From: an uncultured Peptococcaceae bacterium | GTDB taxonomy: Bacteria > Bacillota > Dehalobacteriia > UBA4068 > JAAVYR01 | Length of the DNA: 7,019 nt | Assembly: GCA_949739465.1 (NCBI GenBank) | Contig: CATIYQ010000087.1 | Location: 1-7,019 of the forward strand | Direction: 5' to 3' | Translations under genes and position numbers: made by a program | In this document: piece by piece, positions 6,084 to 7,019 of the stretch | Numbering within the stretch: the first letter of the stretch is position 1 | Layout: each line of letters starts with the position of its first letter | The notes under the pieces: model-generated | The model's database searches: none | Seen by the model: only the letters and a program-made list of their open reading frames with translations | Told to the model about the DNA's origin: nothing

Positions 6084-6860
6084 TTATTGGTCCTTATTTT
6101 CTTCCTCTTTATCTTCTGTTTCTTTTTCTTTTTTATCGGAAGATTTTTTTACTTTGCCTTGGGATTTTGCTTTATTGCCTTTGTCTTCTTTACTTTCTTT
6201 ACTTTCTTTATTTTCCTTACTTTCTTCCTCCGTCATATTGCTACGATTAACGATGAGCTGTTGGAGTGCACCGATAATGCTGTAAGTAATCCAGTAAAGG
6301 CAAAGTCCCGCCGGAAAACGCATTGCCATAACCCCTAACATAATGGGCATCACATAGAGCATGGTATTTTGCATCCGGTCTTTTTTATTAGTAATCATTA
6401 CTTTCTGCTGCACATAGGTACTCAAACCTACGAAAATCGGCAAATAGAACGTAGGGTCAGGGTTACCGATATGTTCAATCCAGAAAAAGTTATCAAAACC
6501 GCCCGTATACTCAAAATTCAAAAGGGCCCGATACAGACAAACAAAAATCGGCAATTGAATGAGCAGGGGCAGACATCCCGCCATAGGGTTAATGTTGTTT
6601 TGCTGATAAAGTTTTACCAAGGCTTCATTTTTTTTCGCCGGATTGTTACCGTATTTCCGTTCAATGGCGGCAATTTTCGGTTGAAGTTTGGTTAAGCTTG
6701 CCATAGACTGCATTTGTTTGCGCATCAAAGGATATAGCAACACTTTTACAATCACCGTCAGCAAAATAATGGACAGCGCATAGCTGGGCATACCCATAGA
6801 TTGGGTCAAACTAAATAAATATTCAATAAACTGTTGAATTAAACCAATAAAACTACTCAA
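6084..6860 (-). CDS. yidC: YidC/Oxa1-family membrane protein insertase
   Basis: A 258-residue inner-membrane insertase that inserts and folds membrane proteins alone or with SecYEG. Residues 27-205 match the conserved Oxa1 core: TM1 (TVIVKVLLYPLMRKQ), the cytoplasmic coiled-coil hairpin LQPKIAAIERKYGNNP, then INPMAGCLPLLIQLPIFVCLYRAL, TYVQQKVM and RFPAGLCLYWITYS. There is no lipoprotein signal or periplasmic domain. Where E. coli R366 and B. subtilis SpoIIIJ have the groove arginine, this protein has K39, still positively charged. The tail (209-258) is almost entirely K, E, S, N and D, like basic ribosome-contacting tails of other Oxa1 proteins but with many acidic residues. The proposed start is TTG at 6860. 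No other common start codon lies between it and an upstream in-frame stop, and the next ATG would remove part of the N-terminal region. It sits 31 bases after yidD and 27 before jag. Confidence 0.94.
   Translation of the reverse strand: MSSFIGLIQQFIEYLFSLTQSMGMPSYALSIILLTVIVKVLLYPLMRKQMQSMASLTKLQPKIAAIERKYGNNPAKKNEALVKLYQQNNINPMAGCLPLLIQLPIFVCLYRALLNFEYTGGFDNFFWIEHIGNPDPTFYLPIFVGLSTYVQQKVMITNKKDRMQNTMLYVMPIMLGVMAMRFPAGLCLYWITYSIIGALQQLIVNRSNMTEEESKENKESKESKEDKGNKAKSQGKVKKSSDKKEKETEDKEEENKDQ
6189..6224 (-). repeat. 9-bp tandem repeat encoding the YidC K/E tail
   Basis: On the plus strand four consecutive 9-mers read TTTACTTTC, TTTACTTTC, TTTATTTTC and CTTACTTTC, with a more degenerate copy (TTTGTCTTC) at 6180-6188. 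On the coding strand each unit gives three residues of the KES/KEN type. The unit length keeps the reading frame, so copy-number change by slippage would lengthen or shorten the tail without a frameshift. Confidence 0.75.
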
Positions 6861-6866
6861 TCTATT

Positions 6867-6889
6867 CCGCGATAAATGCGGTTCACCTC
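6867..6889 (-). promoter_or_regulatory. distant Shine-Dalgarno and intervening hairpin before yidC
   Basis: On the minus strand GAGGTGA (6889-6883) is the only good ribosome binding site, but it is 22 bases from the TTG at 6860. Between them CCGC-ATTTATC-GCGG (6881-6867) can form a 4-bp G/C hairpin. Looping it out leaves about seven bases, a normal distance. The sequence elements are seen; the bridging role is inferred. Confidence 0.45.
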
Positions 6890-6891
6890 AC

Positions 6892-7019
6892 TTATTTGAC
6901 AGGGTCGTAGCCGCCTCGCGACCATGGATGACAACGGCAAATACGCTTAACGCTCATCCAGCCGCCTTTCCATACCCCGTATTTTTCCACTGCTTCCAAA
7001 GCATATTGAGAACAAGTCG
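6892..7019 (-). CDS. yidD: YidD membrane protein insertion efficiency factor, 3' part (5' end beyond window)
   Basis: The minus strand from the window edge to the TAA at 6892-6894 encodes the last 41 residues of YidD, ending ...SRGGYDPVK. It has the family hallmarks TCSQYALEAVEKYGVWKGG, then KRICRCHPW and GGYDPV, including the three conserved cysteines of the C-terminal half. YidD is a small membrane-associated protein of about 70-85 residues, encoded between rnpA and yidC, that aids YidC-dependent insertion. The start lies beyond 7019. The last two bases of the window belong to an incomplete codon. It is followed by yidC after 31 bases in the same operon, which by family synteny is expected to begin with rpmH and rnpA just outside the window. 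Confidence 0.93.
   Translation of the reverse strand, partial: TCSQYALEAVEKYGVWKGGWMSVKRICRCHPWSRGGYDPVK

Noticed and set aside
5797..6285. 162-codon plus-strand open frame across the jag-yidC junction
   Set aside because: It is antisense to two confidently identified genes. Its S/L-rich composition comes from the complement of the K/E tail repeat, and it has no ribosome site or family resemblance.

Overview
The window looks like a chromosomal segment of an anaerobic or facultative Bacillota (Firmicutes) bacterium of moderate GC content. A clostridial or Negativicutes lineage is my best guess but is not proven. The reasons are AGGAGG-type ribosome binding sites on most genes, a short YidC without the large periplasmic domain or lipoprotein signal of longer homologues, a Jag/KhpB protein directly behind yidC, and several Firmicutes-type families (YkvI-like permease, AmpS-type M29 peptidase, EF2568-type cysteine desulfurase). 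Everything reads as intact chromosome. I see no insertion sequence, prophage, CRISPR array, tRNA or rRNA.

Layout, left to right. 1-109: short leader with a 15/16 match to the ParB centromere site parS (48-63). 110-1246 (+): PLP-dependent cysteine desulfurase-like enzyme. 1254-1295: two-way terminator. 1309-2319 (-): YkvI-like membrane protein. 2320-2493: a homopurine tract and a strong hairpin terminator. 2494-3864 (-): ArsB/NhaD-superfamily permease. 3865-4138: divergent control region with two outward-facing promoter candidates and a structured leader. 4139-5257 (+): M29 metallo-aminopeptidase. 5280-5313: two-way terminator. 5322-6056 (-): jag/khpB. 6084-6860 (-): yidC/oxa1. 6892-7019 (-): 3' part of yidD, cut by the window edge.

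The right third is the conserved origin-proximal operon, usually rpmH-rnpA-yidD-yidC-jag, which makes ribosomal protein L34, RNase P protein, the membrane protein insertase and an RNA-binding regulator. In many Firmicutes it continues into mnmE-mnmG-rsmG and the noc/parA/parB genes. Here it stops at jag with a terminator, and metabolic or transport genes follow instead. The parS-like site at the left edge fits an origin-proximal location, with the origin probably beyond the right end.

The four central genes (desulfurase, YkvI-like protein, ArsB-like permease, peptidase) are each monocistronic or nearly so, separated by terminators, and do not form an obvious pathway. I found no clear previously undescribed system. 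The items most worth a second look are the parS/Noc-hybrid site, the yidC start (TTG with a distant Shine-Dalgarno and an intervening hairpin), and the structured leader of the ArsB-like permease with possible Shine-Dalgarno sequestration.
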